From an uncultured Clostridia bacterium (lineage in GTDB: Bacteria > Bacillota > Clostridia > Oscillospirales > CAG-272), in contig CANRIL010000004.1 of the NCBI GenBank assembly GCA_947630625.1, positions 51,491 through 115,490 on the forward strand: a DNA stretch of 64,000 bases. The letters run 5' to 3'. Shown piece after piece: positions 16,631-26,084 of the stretch. The position numbers were made by a program, and so were the translations under genes. The notes below the pieces were generated by a model, which saw only the letters and a program-made list of their open reading frames with translations, was not told where the DNA came from and searched no databases. Numbering within the stretch: position 1 is the stretch's first letter; every line of letters starts with the position of its first letter.

Positions 16631-17209
16631 TTACGCTTTGGATGCCGCAGCCGCGCCGCCCGATTTTGTCTTTGCGCCGCCGTCGAGCACAAGCCCGGCG
16701 CGCGAAAGCGCGAACACAACGGCGGGGATCAAGACTATCTGCACGATGATCCCGGGGATCGAGCCCATCACGGCGCCCGCCCAGAACGCAGAGAGCCCAA
16801 ATGCGTTTACATCAAGTCCCGCCATGAAGAATTTGACCGTTCCCCAAACGAGCCTTCCGGCGACCATCGCGACCGCAAGGTCAATATACATGAACGGCAG
16901 CTTTTTCGGCAGAGCGCGATACATGATCCCGGCGATCGCGCCGTATGCCGCGAGCTCAAACGCCATCGGCAGCGCCGTCGTCAACGGCATCATCCCCAAA
17001 GCCAGCCTGAGCAGCGGCGAGACAAATCCGACAACGAGCCCGCACTCCCAGCCGCATATGAATCCGCAGAGGATCACCGGAATGTGCATCGGACAGAGCG
17101 CCTGTCCGATCTCAGGGATGTTCCCCGTCAAAAACGGCAGAACAAACGCGAGCGCGACAAACATCGCGGAAAATGTAAGCTTCTTTACGTAATACGAGGT
17201 CCTGTTCAT
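16631..17209 (-). CDS. ECF transporter S component (vitamin uptake)
   Basis: A 192-residue integral membrane protein with about six helices, expected to be the substrate-capture subunit of an energy-coupling-factor transporter working with a shared T subunit and ATPases encoded elsewhere. The stretch MHIPVILCGFICGW in the second helix region is typical of a Clostridia S-component group. The substrate cannot be read from the sequence; pantothenate or a corrinoid are candidates. A GAAAGGAA site precedes the ATG at 17209. The gene has its own promoter and a structured leader with a terminator just before the ribosome site, so it is probably controlled by premature termination. DUF3842 lies directly upstream. 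Confidence 0.85.
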   Translation of the reverse strand: MNRTSYYVKKLTFSAMFVALAFVLPFLTGNIPEIGQALCPMHIPVILCGFICGWECGLVVGFVSPLLRLALGMMPLTTALPMAFELAAYGAIAGIMYRALPKKLPFMYIDLAVAMVAGRLVWGTVKFFMAGLDVNAFGLSAFWAGAVMGSIPGIIVQIVLIPAVVFALSRAGLVLDGGAKTKSGGAAAASKA

Positions 17210-17350
17210 CTTTTAAATTCCTTTCGATAATAAAATAAGGTACGCGTGCACGTTCGGTGCACACGTACCTTCATGGTACATAAAAAATATTGCAAAAATG
17301 TACTCAATGTCGGTCGGCTTCAGCCGCCTTGCCGGAATTCCTCACCGGAT
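17210..17350 (-). ncRNA. Riboswitch-like leader of the ECF S-component gene
   Basis: The transcript should begin near 17350. Its 5' part (17350-17304) can form CCGG/CCGG and CGGC-UGAA-GCCG helices, with CGGU able to pair to ACCG across them. Next come two competing hairpins: ATGTAC (17298-17303) with GTACAT (17276-17281), or GGTAC (17275-17279) with GTACC (17265-17269). The latter blocks a 13-bp terminator stem (17239-17269, loop of 5) followed by a U-rich tail (UUAUUUUAUUAU) right before the ribosome site. The phrase CCGGUGAGGAAUUCCGG vaguely recalls part of the cobalamin aptamer, but the rest of that consensus is missing. No known class fits. Confidence 0.65.
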
Positions 17351-17356
17351 GGAGCT

Positions 17357-17385
17357 ATTATATCAAAAAATCCCGCGCCTGTCAA
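17357..17385 (-). promoter_or_regulatory. Promoter of the ECF S-component gene
   Basis: Minus-strand TTGACA (17385-17380), 17-bp spacer, TATAAT (17362-17357) with extended TGA. It begins just after the DUF3842 stop codon, which makes the ECF gene independent of that gene. Confidence 0.85.
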
Positions 17386-17388
17386 CTG

Positions 17389-17799
17389 TCAGGCGCCAAT
17401 TATTTTTGAAAGCTCCGCTTTGGCAAGCTCGATCAATTGTCCCGTCGAATGCTCGCCGACGCCGACGATTATATTGTCGCAGTTTCCAAACGGGATGAGT
17501 ATCCGCGCCGCCTGCGACGAGCCGACGGCTGCCGCCATTGCCGGCGTTACCTCGCCGTAGAGCGAATCCGCGATGACGATTCCGAGCGGTCCCATTATCA
17601 CGTCCGCGCGGCGGCACGCGACGATCACGGCGTTTTCGCCCGTCGCGGCAGCGTCCGCCCCCGCCTTGAGCATCGCGGCGGTCGCCGCCGTATTCGTTCC
17701 GACAGCGGTGACATGCGACTCGGGCGAAACTTCCTTCGCCGCGGCGACGAGCTGCCTGCCGACGCCGCCTCCCTGCGCGTCGATTATGAGTATGTTCAT
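17389..17799 (-). CDS. DUF3842 family protein
   Basis: A 136-residue soluble protein with a nucleotide-binding-like N-terminus (NILIIDAQGGGVGRQLV), alternating small residues and a second glycine-rich stretch (MGPLGIVIADSLYGEVTPAM). It matches the DUF3842 family of Clostridia; function unknown. The fold resembles a Rossmann or CoA-binding-like unit, which is inference. DUF3842 genes are, to my knowledge, often next to an ECF S-component gene, as here, so a link to the imported vitamin is likely. AGGAGAGGGG precedes the ATG. Confidence 0.8.
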   Translation of the reverse strand: MNILIIDAQGGGVGRQLVAAAKEVSPESHVTAVGTNTAATAAMLKAGADAAATGENAVIVACRRADVIMGPLGIVIADSLYGEVTPAMAAAVGSSQAARILIPFGNCDNIIVGVGEHSTGQLIELAKAELSKIIGA

Positions 17800-17966
17800 G
17801 TTTTTTCCCCTCTCCTTTTCCCTGTGCGATTATTTTATCATATCATGATCATTTTATCAATAATGATCATGTCCTGTGCCGCGCGTCAAATCGGGGATGA
17901 TCCCCGCCCGGCGGCTTCATGTCAAAGGACACGCGTGTCGCCGCGTGTCCTTCATTTTATTGTAAA

Positions 17967-20900
17967 TCAAAAGAACGAAAGCTGATTTGACTCGTCGAGC
18001 CCGTCAAGGACGCCGTTTCTTTTCAGCGTCTCGATAACGGCCTTCGTCACCTTTGCGCGGTCGCGAAGTTCTTCGATCGAGAAGACATCTCCTCCAAAGC
18101 TGTCGCGCGCGGCGGCAAGATTTTCAGCGGCGCTGCCGCCGACGCCGGACAGGCACATAAACGGCAGCCTTATTTTGCCGTTCTCCGGCAAGAACGCCGT
18201 CGCGTCCGACTTAAATATATTGACCGGCAAAAACTTATACCCGCGCCCGAAATATTCGTTCACGATCTGCATCGCGGCGAGCTGAGTTTCCTCCTTCTGC
18301 GAAGCGTCCGCCCCTCTCGAGGAATATTCTTCAATTCTCGCCCTGACAGCGGCAGGCCCTTGCAGCACGAGCTCACCGTCAAACCCGTCCGGCGCGGCGG
18401 TGAAGTACGCGGCGTAGAACTCGACCGGATAGTTGATCTTATACCAGCCGAGACGTATAGCCGACATGACGTAAGCGGCAGCGTGCGCCTTCGGGAACAT
18501 GTACTTGATCTTTTTGCACGAATCTATGTACCAGTCGGGAACGCCCTTTGCTTTCATTTCCGCCTCGTATTCGGGGTCGAGTCCCTTGCCCTTTCTGACC
18601 TTTTCCATGATCTTAAACGAGAGCGAGGAATCGAGCCCGTAACGTATAAGCCGCAGCATGATGTCGTCGCGGCAGCCTATAACGGAGGTGATATCGCATA
18701 TGCCGTCCTTTATCAGCTCCTGCGCGTTTCCGAGCCAGACGCCGGTCCCGTGCGAAAGTCCCGATATCTGGAGCAGGTCGCCGAACGTTTTCGGCTGGCA
18801 GTCTGTGAGCATCTGCATTACAAAACGCGTTCCGAGCTCCGGCAGGCCGTACGTTCCCGGCTCGTCGGGGTCTTTTTTAATTCCGAGCGCCTTGCTCGAT
18901 GTCAGAAGGCTGTAAACCGCGCGGTCGTTCATGGGCACGTCCATGACGCTCGTGCCAGTATACCGTTCGAGCATCTTATACTTTGTAGGAATATCGTGAC
19001 CGAGCTCGTCAAGCTTCAGGATCGTGTCGTGCAGATATGAAAACGCAAAATGCGTCGTGATTATGTTCGAATCGGCATCATCCGCCGGATGCTGCACCGG
19101 CGTAAAATCGTAGACCTCGTATTCGCTCGGCACAACGATGATCCCGCCCGGATGCTGACCCGTGCTGCGCTTGATGCCGGAACACCTGACGCAGTAACGC
19201 TCAACGTCTGCCCGCGTCAGCTTCGAGCCCTTTTCGTCAAGGTACTTCATCACAAATCCGTATGCCGTTTTCGACGCCACGGTGCCTATCGTTCCGGCGC
19301 GGAAGACGTTTTCGGCGCCGAAAAGTTCCTCCGTGTACTTATGCACCTTGCCCTGTATGTCGCCGGAGAAGTTGAGGTCGATATCGGGGGATTTGTCGCC
19401 GTAAAAGCCGAGGAACGTCTCAAACGGTATGTCGTGCCCGTCGACGATCATCTTCGTCCCGCATTCGGGGCAGTCCTTGTCCGGCATATCGAATCCCGAC
19501 GCGTACTCATCCTTGTGGAACTCGCTGTATCTGCAGTTCGGGCACCTGTAATGCGGCGGGAGCGGGTTGACTTCCGATATTCCCGAAAACGACGCGACGA
19601 TAGAGCTGCCGACCGAACCGCGCGAGCCGACAAGGTATCCGAGGCTTTCGGAATATGAAACGAGCTTCTGCGCGATGATGTAAAGCACCGCGTAGCCGTT
19701 TTTGATTATCGACGATAGCTCACGGTCGAGCCGTTCCGTAACGATATCGGGTATCTTTCCGTTATGGCAGTACCAGTCGTTTGCGCGCTTCTGGCAAAGC
19801 GCCGTCAGCTCCTCCTCCGACCCCTCGATGTTCGGCGTATACGTCCCCTTCGGGATCGGGCGAACGTCGCCTATCATGTCGGCGATCAGATTCGTGTTCT
19901 CGACGACGACCTCATAAGCCACATCCTCGCCGAGATATGAAAATTCTTCGAGCATTTCATCAGTCGTCCGCAAGTATAGTTTCGTCTCGCGGTCGGCATC
20001 CTGGAATTTCATGCCCTTTTGCAATATCTGGCGGTATATTTCGTCCTCGGCATCGAGGAAATGCGCGTCGCACGTCGCGACGACAGGCTTGTTTAGCTTG
20101 TGCCCAAGCTCGACGATCCGCCTGTTTATGTTCCGCAGCTCCTCCATGTCCCTAACCTTTTCGGTTTCGATCAGAAACGCGTTGTTCGTCAGCGGCTGGA
20201 TCTCAAGATAATCGTAAAATCCCGCGATCCGCTCAAGCTCGGACTCAGGCTTAGAATCGAGTATCGCGCGATATAGTTCTCCCGCCTCGCACGCGGAACC
20301 GATTATAAGCCCCTCGCGGTGCTCTTCGAGCACCGTCTTCGGTATGCGCGGGTGGCGGCGGTAATAGTTCAGGTAGCTGTACGAAATAAGCTTATATAAA
20401 TTTTTCAGCCCCGTCTGATTTTTTACAAGTATGATCTGGTGGTAAGACGGCAGAACGAGCGGGTCTGCGTGTTCGCTCATCATTTTTACCATGTCCGGGA
20501 TATCGCGTATCCCCTCTTCCTCGAGCTTTCTTGCCATCTTCATGAAGACAAGCGCCGTCACCCTCGCGTCCTCGAACGCGCGGTGATGCTCGAACCCGCC
20601 GAGCCCGTAATGATCGACAAGCGTGTCGAGCTTGTGATTTTTCAGTTCGGGATTCAAAAAGCGCGATATTCCGAGCGTATCTATATATGCGTTATCAAAC
20701 GCGAGCTTAAGTTTTGACGCTGCGACGCGCATAAAGCCCGTGTCAAAGTTTGCGTTGTGCGCGATCAGCGGGCGGCCGCCGCAGAATTCAAAGAATTTCG
20801 GCAGCACTTCTGCGATCGGCGGCGCGTCTGCAACCGTTTCGTCCGAAATTCCCGTCAGAGTCGTGATATTTTCCGGTATATGGCGTCCGGGGTTCACGTA

Positions 20901-22427
20901 TGCGGAGAATGTTTCCGCCGGTTCCCCGCCGCGCAATATGACGGCGCCGATCTCAATGACCTCGTCGTTTGCCGACGAAAGCCCCGTCGTCTCTATATCG
21001 AAAACTACGAATTCGCCGTTGAAGTCGCTCTTAATGTCGCCCCAGACGGCGCGCGCCTCGTCATCGACGAAGTACGCTTCCATTCCGTAAATGACCTTGA
21101 AATCTTCGTCCCCTGCCTTACGCATCGCGTCGAGTTCAAGCATCGCGTCCGGATACGCCTGAACGTTGCCGTGGTCTGTTATCGCGACGGCGGGATGACC
21201 CCAATATTTTGCGCGGCGCAGCGCGTCTTCTGGCACGATGAGCGCGTCCATCTGCGACATCGTTGTGTGCAGGTGCAGCTCGACGCGCTTTTTCTTTGCC
21301 ACATCCTGCCTGATCAAACGCTTTACCTTTGCCGCAGAACGTAGCCTGATGCTGTATTCGAATCTCGGCAGCGGGTCGTGCTTCGCCTCATCCGTCGTAG
21401 ACTCCGAGGCCTGCTTTTTCTGCTTGAACGACTGCGTATCCTCCTCGCGGACTGAGCCTTCGATCAGAACGCACTCCCCCACCTTCAGCGACTTCAGGAG
21501 CTTTTCGCCCTCTTCCTTCGGCTTCGTCGTCTTCACGTAGGCGGAAAGCTTGTTGTCGGTTATGCCTATTGTGATATTAAGCTTATCGTAACTGCGCGTT
21601 TCCTTTGAGTTGACCTCGAATATCTGTCCCGCCACCGTGATCCTTTGCATTTCGCGGTTCAGCTCGGACAGCGGGGACAGGGATTTTGCGCTTATATCGC
21701 TCCCGTATATTGTCTCTGGCGACGACACATCGAGCGTCAGCCCGCCGTATTCTATAGTTCCGGCGTCCTCATCGACCGTGAGCTTGTCCTCGCCGCCGAC
21801 AAGAGGCGTCGTATACGCCGCCTTTTCAGCCTCGTCGGCTGCCTTGATCTCTTCCCTCTCGCGGGCATATTCGCGACGCATCGTCTCATATTCTGTCGAA
21901 AGGCGCTCATCCCTCTCCTTTTCTCTGCGCTCAAAAACTTCGAGATAGTCCCCGCGCTGCTCTATTTTCACGTCAATGTCGAGCGAGAATTCGCTTTTGA
22001 TTATGGCGCTGACATATTTCGCCGTCTGCGCGCATTCGAGCAGGTCAATGCCGCCGCGCAGGAAAGGTATCTCTATGACGATCCCTCCCTCAACCGAGCC
22101 TGAAACAGAATAGTCGTCGAAAAACCCGTTGGCGACGGCGCCGACGTTTACGGATTCGATAAATACCTCCGGCAGATACGAGAGCGTAAATAGCTCCTTG
22201 TCGTATTGCGGCAGGATGCGCATAACGTTCAGCTCGTAAGCCTCGCGAATCCCGCTCTCTATCCGGTAAAGCTCGGATTTGCGGATAATTTCGGAAAAAT
22301 GCGCCTTTACCTCGATTATGCGCTGCTCGCGGTCTGCCTTTACGGAATATTCGTCTATATATGAAAGAACCTCCCGTGCGCGGTCGTCCGGGGAGTACCT
22401 TGAAAACTTATCAAAAAAACTCAACAT
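17967..22427 (-). CDS. polC: DNA polymerase III alpha subunit, PolC type
   Basis: The main replicative polymerase of low-GC Gram-positives, 1486 residues. In order: an N-terminal domain, an OB-fold near residues 255-340, a PHP domain split by the exonuclease (LHLHTTMSQMDA near 385), the 3'-5' proofreading exonuclease near 474 (FVVFDIETTGL), the polymerase core with catalytic aspartates near 1014 (PDIDLNFSGD), and zinc-binding cysteines (CPNC, CPEC). The C-terminus NQLSFF is a sliding-clamp binding peptide. GGAGG lies before the ATG. It lies downstream of the ispG cluster on the same strand but is separated from it by 287 bp and a hairpin, so it is probably transcribed separately. Confidence 0.97.
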   Translation of the reverse strand: MLSFFDKFSRYSPDDRAREVLSYIDEYSVKADREQRIIEVKAHFSEIIRKSELYRIESGIREAYELNVMRILPQYDKELFTLSYLPEVFIESVNVGAVANGFFDDYSVSGSVEGGIVIEIPFLRGGIDLLECAQTAKYVSAIIKSEFSLDIDVKIEQRGDYLEVFERREKERDERLSTEYETMRREYAREREEIKAADEAEKAAYTTPLVGGEDKLTVDEDAGTIEYGGLTLDVSSPETIYGSDISAKSLSPLSELNREMQRITVAGQIFEVNSKETRSYDKLNITIGITDNKLSAYVKTTKPKEEGEKLLKSLKVGECVLIEGSVREEDTQSFKQKKQASESTTDEAKHDPLPRFEYSIRLRSAAKVKRLIRQDVAKKKRVELHLHTTMSQMDALIVPEDALRRAKYWGHPAVAITDHGNVQAYPDAMLELDAMRKAGDEDFKVIYGMEAYFVDDEARAVWGDIKSDFNGEFVVFDIETTGLSSANDEVIEIGAVILRGGEPAETFSAYVNPGRHIPENITTLTGISDETVADAPPIAEVLPKFFEFCGGRPLIAHNANFDTGFMRVAASKLKLAFDNAYIDTLGISRFLNPELKNHKLDTLVDHYGLGGFEHHRAFEDARVTALVFMKMARKLEEEGIRDIPDMVKMMSEHADPLVLPSYHQIILVKNQTGLKNLYKLISYSYLNYYRRHPRIPKTVLEEHREGLIIGSACEAGELYRAILDSKPESELERIAGFYDYLEIQPLTNNAFLIETEKVRDMEELRNINRRIVELGHKLNKPVVATCDAHFLDAEDEIYRQILQKGMKFQDADRETKLYLRTTDEMLEEFSYLGEDVAYEVVVENTNLIADMIGDVRPIPKGTYTPNIEGSEEELTALCQKRANDWYCHNGKIPDIVTERLDRELSSIIKNGYAVLYIIAQKLVSYSESLGYLVGSRGSVGSSIVASFSGISEVNPLPPHYRCPNCRYSEFHKDEYASGFDMPDKDCPECGTKMIVDGHDIPFETFLGFYGDKSPDIDLNFSGDIQGKVHKYTEELFGAENVFRAGTIGTVASKTAYGFVMKYLDEKGSKLTRADVERYCVRCSGIKRSTGQHPGGIIVVPSEYEVYDFTPVQHPADDADSNIITTHFAFSYLHDTILKLDELGHDIPTKYKMLERYTGTSVMDVPMNDRAVYSLLTSSKALGIKKDPDEPGTYGLPELGTRFVMQMLTDCQPKTFGDLLQISGLSHGTGVWLGNAQELIKDGICDITSVIGCRDDIMLRLIRYGLDSSLSFKIMEKVRKGKGLDPEYEAEMKAKGVPDWYIDSCKKIKYMFPKAHAAAYVMSAIRLGWYKINYPVEFYAAYFTAAPDGFDGELVLQGPAAVRARIEEYSSRGADASQKEETQLAAMQIVNEYFGRGYKFLPVNIFKSDATAFLPENGKIRLPFMCLSGVGGSAAENLAAARDSFGGDVFSIEELRDRAKVTKAVIETLKRNGVLDGLDESNQLSFF

Positions 22428-22597
22428 AAAATTTCCTCCGTATTATGCTCTTCCGTCAAAGCATACGTCAGCCAAAAATGCCTATTACAAATATAAACCA
22501 CTCGCGCGACGTACGGCACGCCGTCAAAATCAGCAATCATTCACACCGAAACCGGTATTGACGCGCTTTATCTATCTCAAGAAAAAAAAGTCTCAAA

Positions 22598-22626
22598 CCG
22601 GCGAAGATATTTTATATCTTCGCCGG
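22598..22626 (-). terminator. Hairpin terminator between ispG and polC
   Basis: A perfect 13-bp stem (22598-22610 with 22614-22626) with a 3-nt loop. On the minus strand a run of eight T's follows after 7 nt. The 287-bp gap between the two genes holds nothing else I can name. Confidence 0.65.
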
Positions 22627-22714
22627 CGTCAAATGCGTATACGCGTTGCCGCCGCGCGTCATTGTCCACGGCGCGCGTTTAAATCTGTATGCGATGATGC
22701 GATCATCGCATCCT

Positions 22715-23794
22715 TTATTCGTTTATGAGTTTTTCCGTCTCGGAAAGCAGCACGGATACGGCGTCTTCCTCTTTTATTTTGCCAACTACTTTGCCGTGTC
22801 TGAAAAGCGCCGCCTCGCCACGACCGCCGGCGATCCCGATATCGGCGTCCCTTGCCTCGCCGGGTCCGTTCACGACGCAGCCCATGACGGCGACCTTTAT
22901 CTTTTTACCGTGCGTGTCAAGCTTCATAAGCTCCGGTTCAAGCACGTTCAGTATCCCCAGAAGGTCTATCTGTGTTCTGCCGCACGTCGGGCACGAAACG
23001 AGCTCAATCCCGTCCTCTGCGTATCCGCAGGCGCGGAGAATGTCGCGGCCGACCGGTACCTCGTCCTCCGGCGGCGTTGACAGCGTGACGCGGATCGTAT
23101 CCCCGATCCCATCTGACAAAAGCGAGCCTATCCCGACCGCATTTTTTATCGTTCCCATGCGCACCGTCCCCGCCTCGGTCACGCCGAGATGAAGCGGGCA
23201 GTCGCAGCCTGCCGCGATAAGGCGCGTCGCCTCTATCATCGTCTTCACGTTCGACGACTTGACGGAGACAACGATATCGTGAAATCCGTGGTCGTCAAGC
23301 GTTTTTATGTATGAAAGCGCCGACTCCGCGAGCGCCTCTGGCGTCACCCCGCCGTATTTTTCGACAAACCGCTTCTCGGCGGAGCCGCCGTTCACGCCGA
23401 CGCGCATCGAAACTCCGTGAGCCGCGCATGCGTCCGCGACCGCAAGCAGCCTGTCCGTGCCGCCAAGATTGCCGGGGTTGACGCGGACCTTGTCGGCGCC
23501 GTGTTCCGCCGCGCCGATGGCGAGCTTGTAATCAAAATGCACGTCAGCGACGAGCGGGACGTTTATCCCCTTCGAACGGACATACTCGAAAACACCGACA
23601 CAGTCACTGTCCGGCACCGCGATCCTCACGATATCGCAGCCGACGCGTTCAAGCCTTGCCGTCTGTTCGGCGACATCCGCGAAATCGTGGCTGTCGGCAT
23701 TCGTCATCGACTGAACGCTGACCGGCGCGCCGCCGCCCACAGTTACGCTGCCGACTTTAACGGCGCGAGAAGTGCGCCTTATTATCCCTGACAT
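22715..23794 (-). CDS. ispG: 4-hydroxy-3-methylbut-2-enyl diphosphate synthase (flavodoxin)
   Basis: Iron-sulphur enzyme that converts methylerythritol cyclodiphosphate to HMBPP, the penultimate step of the MEP isoprenoid pathway. A TIM-barrel N-terminal part (SVQSMTNADSHD, RVNPGNLGG) is followed by the 4Fe-4S domain with cysteines in SCPTCGRTQ and MGCVVNGPGEA. Length 359 is normal. It is the last gene of the pyrH-frr-uppS-cdsA-dxr-rseP-ispG series, 33 bp after rseP, with AGGAG before the ATG. dxr of the same pathway lies two genes upstream. Confidence 0.96.
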   Translation of the reverse strand: MSGIIRRTSRAVKVGSVTVGGGAPVSVQSMTNADSHDFADVAEQTARLERVGCDIVRIAVPDSDCVGVFEYVRSKGINVPLVADVHFDYKLAIGAAEHGADKVRVNPGNLGGTDRLLAVADACAAHGVSMRVGVNGGSAEKRFVEKYGGVTPEALAESALSYIKTLDDHGFHDIVVSVKSSNVKTMIEATRLIAAGCDCPLHLGVTEAGTVRMGTIKNAVGIGSLLSDGIGDTIRVTLSTPPEDEVPVGRDILRACGYAEDGIELVSCPTCGRTQIDLLGILNVLEPELMKLDTHGKKIKVAVMGCVVNGPGEARDADIGIAGGRGEAALFRHGKVVGKIKEEDAVSVLLSETEKLINE

Positions 23795-23827
23795 ACGTTT
23801 TTGTCTCCTATTTACCGCACGATTTCG

Positions 23828-24877
23828 CTATTTTGTGAATAGCCTGCTTATATCCTTGAACGTCACAAGCACCATGATCCCGAGCAGGATCACGATGCCT
23901 ATAAAGTGAACCATAGCTTCGACGTTCTGATCGACCTTTTTGCCGCGTATCAGTTCGATTATCATGAAGAACAGCCGTCCGCCGTCAAGCGCGGGGAGCG
24001 GGAGCAAATTCATGATGCCGAGGTTCATCGACAACACGACCGCGATATAAACAAGATCGGAAAATCCGCTCGCGGCTGCCTCGCCAAGCACCTCGGTGAC
24101 GCCGACAGGTCCGCTGACCGCCTCGACGCCGTAACGGCCTGTAACAAGGTCAAACAGCGACTCCCATATCATTTCGACCGTCAGCTCGGAGCGGAAAAAT
24201 GCCTGTTTTACGACATTTCCGAACGTTCTCGGCTCAGCGTAAACGTAAAAATCAAGCGCGCCGAACGCGATCCCTTCCTCTGACGCGAGCGGGAATTGTA
24301 CATTGGCGAGCGTCACATCCTGCCCGTCCCGCTCGACCGTTATATCGATAGGTTCGATCCCGCGCCGCATGATCTCATATGAGAGCTCATGCGCCGTGTG
24401 GACGCGTTCACCCTCAACGGCGACGATCCTGTCCCCCTCGCGCAGTCCGGTCGACTGAGACAAAGCCTCGCTGCCGTCCGCATTGGGGACGAACTGATAT
24501 ATGACCGTACTGCCGAGATTTGCGGAAAATATCACGAGCAGCGTCATCAGAATAATTCCGATTATGAGGTTGGAGAGCGACCCCGCCGCCGTAATTATGA
24601 AGCGCTGCCAAAGCGGCTTTGCCGTGAGCGCGTTCGGGTCGTCCGATTCCTCGTCCTCGCCCGCCATGCTCGTAAAGCCGCCGAACGGCAGAAGCCGCAG
24701 AGAATATCGGGTGCCGGACTTTTTTCCAACCCATGAGAAGATCTTCGGTCCCATTCCGATAGCGAATTCAAGCACCGTGACGCCGCACGCACGCGCCGTC
24801 AGGAAATGCCCCATCTCATGAATGAATATAAGCAGTCCAAAGACAAATATCGCTATAATGATGGACAGAATGTTCAT
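23828..24877 (-). CDS. rseP: Site-2 protease RseP/RasP
   Basis: Intramembrane zinc metalloprotease that cleaves transmembrane regulators such as anti-sigma factors and processes signal-peptide remnants. The zinc motif HEMGH is in the first helix (about residue 20), a PDZ domain spans about 130-200, and the second metal motif NLLPLPALDGG lies near residue 290. Four membrane segments fit the family and the length is 349. It is encoded between dxr and ispG with 18 and 33 bp gaps. GGGGGAG precedes the ATG. Confidence 0.94.
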   Translation of the reverse strand: MNILSIIIAIFVFGLLIFIHEMGHFLTARACGVTVLEFAIGMGPKIFSWVGKKSGTRYSLRLLPFGGFTSMAGEDEESDDPNALTAKPLWQRFIITAAGSLSNLIIGIILMTLLVIFSANLGSTVIYQFVPNADGSEALSQSTGLREGDRIVAVEGERVHTAHELSYEIMRRGIEPIDITVERDGQDVTLANVQFPLASEEGIAFGALDFYVYAEPRTFGNVVKQAFFRSELTVEMIWESLFDLVTGRYGVEAVSGPVGVTEVLGEAAASGFSDLVYIAVVLSMNLGIMNLLPLPALDGGRLFFMIIELIRGKKVDQNVEAMVHFIGIVILLGIMVLVTFKDISRLFTK

Positions 24878-24895
24878 AATTCACTCCCCCTTGCG

Positions 24896-26065
24896 TTATC
24901 TTTCGATCCTACGTGAAAGCTCTCCCGCGCGTATTCTCGCCTCCGTGTCAGCCGCAACGATCTCGTCAAATGACGCCTCGCCGCCTCTGCCGCAGATGCC
25001 GACCGTATCCATGACGACATCAAAAATGTCGGTAAATCCGATTTCCCCGCGCAAAAATGCGCCCACGGCGATCTCATCCGCCGCCGACATCACGGCAGGG
25101 CACGTTCCGCCTGCCTCTGCCGCCTTGTATGCGAACGCCAGCAGCGGGAACGTTTCGGTGTCGGGAACGCCGAATGTTAGACTTGAAAGCGTCCGCCAGT
25201 CGACCGACCCGGCGCAGCCCGGCTCGCGTGCCGGATATGTTATCGCGTATGCGATCGCCGTGCGCATGTCAGGAACTCCGAGCTCGGCGATTATTGCATG
25301 GTCACGGAACTGTACCATCGAATGTACTATGCTTTCCCTGTGTATGACGACCTCGATCTTCGACGCCGGCACGGAAAACAGGTGCATCGCCTCGATCACC
25401 TCAAAGCCCTTGTTCATGAGCGTCGCGCTGTCGACCGTGATCTTTTTTCCCATCGACCATGTTGGGTGCGCGAGCGCGTCCTTCGCCGTAAGCTTTTCAA
25501 GCTCGGCGCGTTTTTTTCCGTAAAAAGGTCCGCCGGACGCGGTCAGAAGCAGCTTTTCAACGTCGCTTTTTCTGTTTCCGGCAAGGCTTTGAAATATTGC
25601 CGAATGCTCGCTGTCGACCGGAAGCAGCTCCGCCCCGCCGTCTCTTATCGCGGCGAGCAGATATCCGCCGGCGGCAACGATCGCCTCCTTGTTCGCCATG
25701 CAGATCCGGCGGCAGCGGCGGGACGCTTCTATCATCGGCCTGCATGCCGCCATACCGGAAATCGCGATAACGGCGGCGTCAGCGTCCGTCTCGGCGGCAG
25801 CTTCCACGACGCCGTCACTTCCGCCGTATACGGTTATGTCCGTATCGGCAAGCGACACCCTCAGGCGCGCGGCGGCGTCAGCGTCAGCCATCGCGGCGAT
25901 CCGGGGTCTATATTTTCTGCACTGTACCTCAAATTCCCGGTCGCGCGAACCGGCTGTCATAACGTCGAGCGACAAGCCAAGGGAATCGGCGACGGAAAGC
26001 GTCTGACTGCCGATCGAGCCTGTCGCGCCAAAAAGTGCTATGCGTTGAGAGGTCATATCATTCAT
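24896..26065 (-). CDS. dxr: 1-deoxy-D-xylulose 5-phosphate reductoisomerase
   Basis: First committed enzyme of the MEP pathway, using NADPH and a divalent metal. Rossmann motif FGATGSIGSQTL at the start, NKEAIVAAG and LPVDSEHSAIFQ in the catalytic region, and LLTASGGPF are characteristic. Length 389. The ATG at 26065 or 26056 (MTSQ) could be used; neither has a strong ribosome site. It lies 19 bp after cdsA and 18 bp before rseP. Confidence 0.96.
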   Translation of the reverse strand: MNDMTSQRIALFGATGSIGSQTLSVADSLGLSLDVMTAGSRDREFEVQCRKYRPRIAAMADADAAARLRVSLADTDITVYGGSDGVVEAAAETDADAAVIAISGMAACRPMIEASRRCRRICMANKEAIVAAGGYLLAAIRDGGAELLPVDSEHSAIFQSLAGNRKSDVEKLLLTASGGPFYGKKRAELEKLTAKDALAHPTWSMGKKITVDSATLMNKGFEVIEAMHLFSVPASKIEVVIHRESIVHSMVQFRDHAIIAELGVPDMRTAIAYAITYPAREPGCAGSVDWRTLSSLTFGVPDTETFPLLAFAYKAAEAGGTCPAVMSAADEIAVGAFLRGEIGFTDIFDVVMDTVGICGRGGEASFDEIVAADTEARIRAGELSRRIER

Positions 26066-26084
26066 CTATAATTTTACGTCCGTT

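Noticed and set aside
17304..17353. Cobalamin riboswitch
   Set aside because: Only one short phrase is similar; the GCCACTG core and the B12 box are missing, so I left the class open.
24330..24370. TTCGATCC-like tRNA T-loop match
   Set aside because: It is inside rseP and no cloverleaf can be formed.
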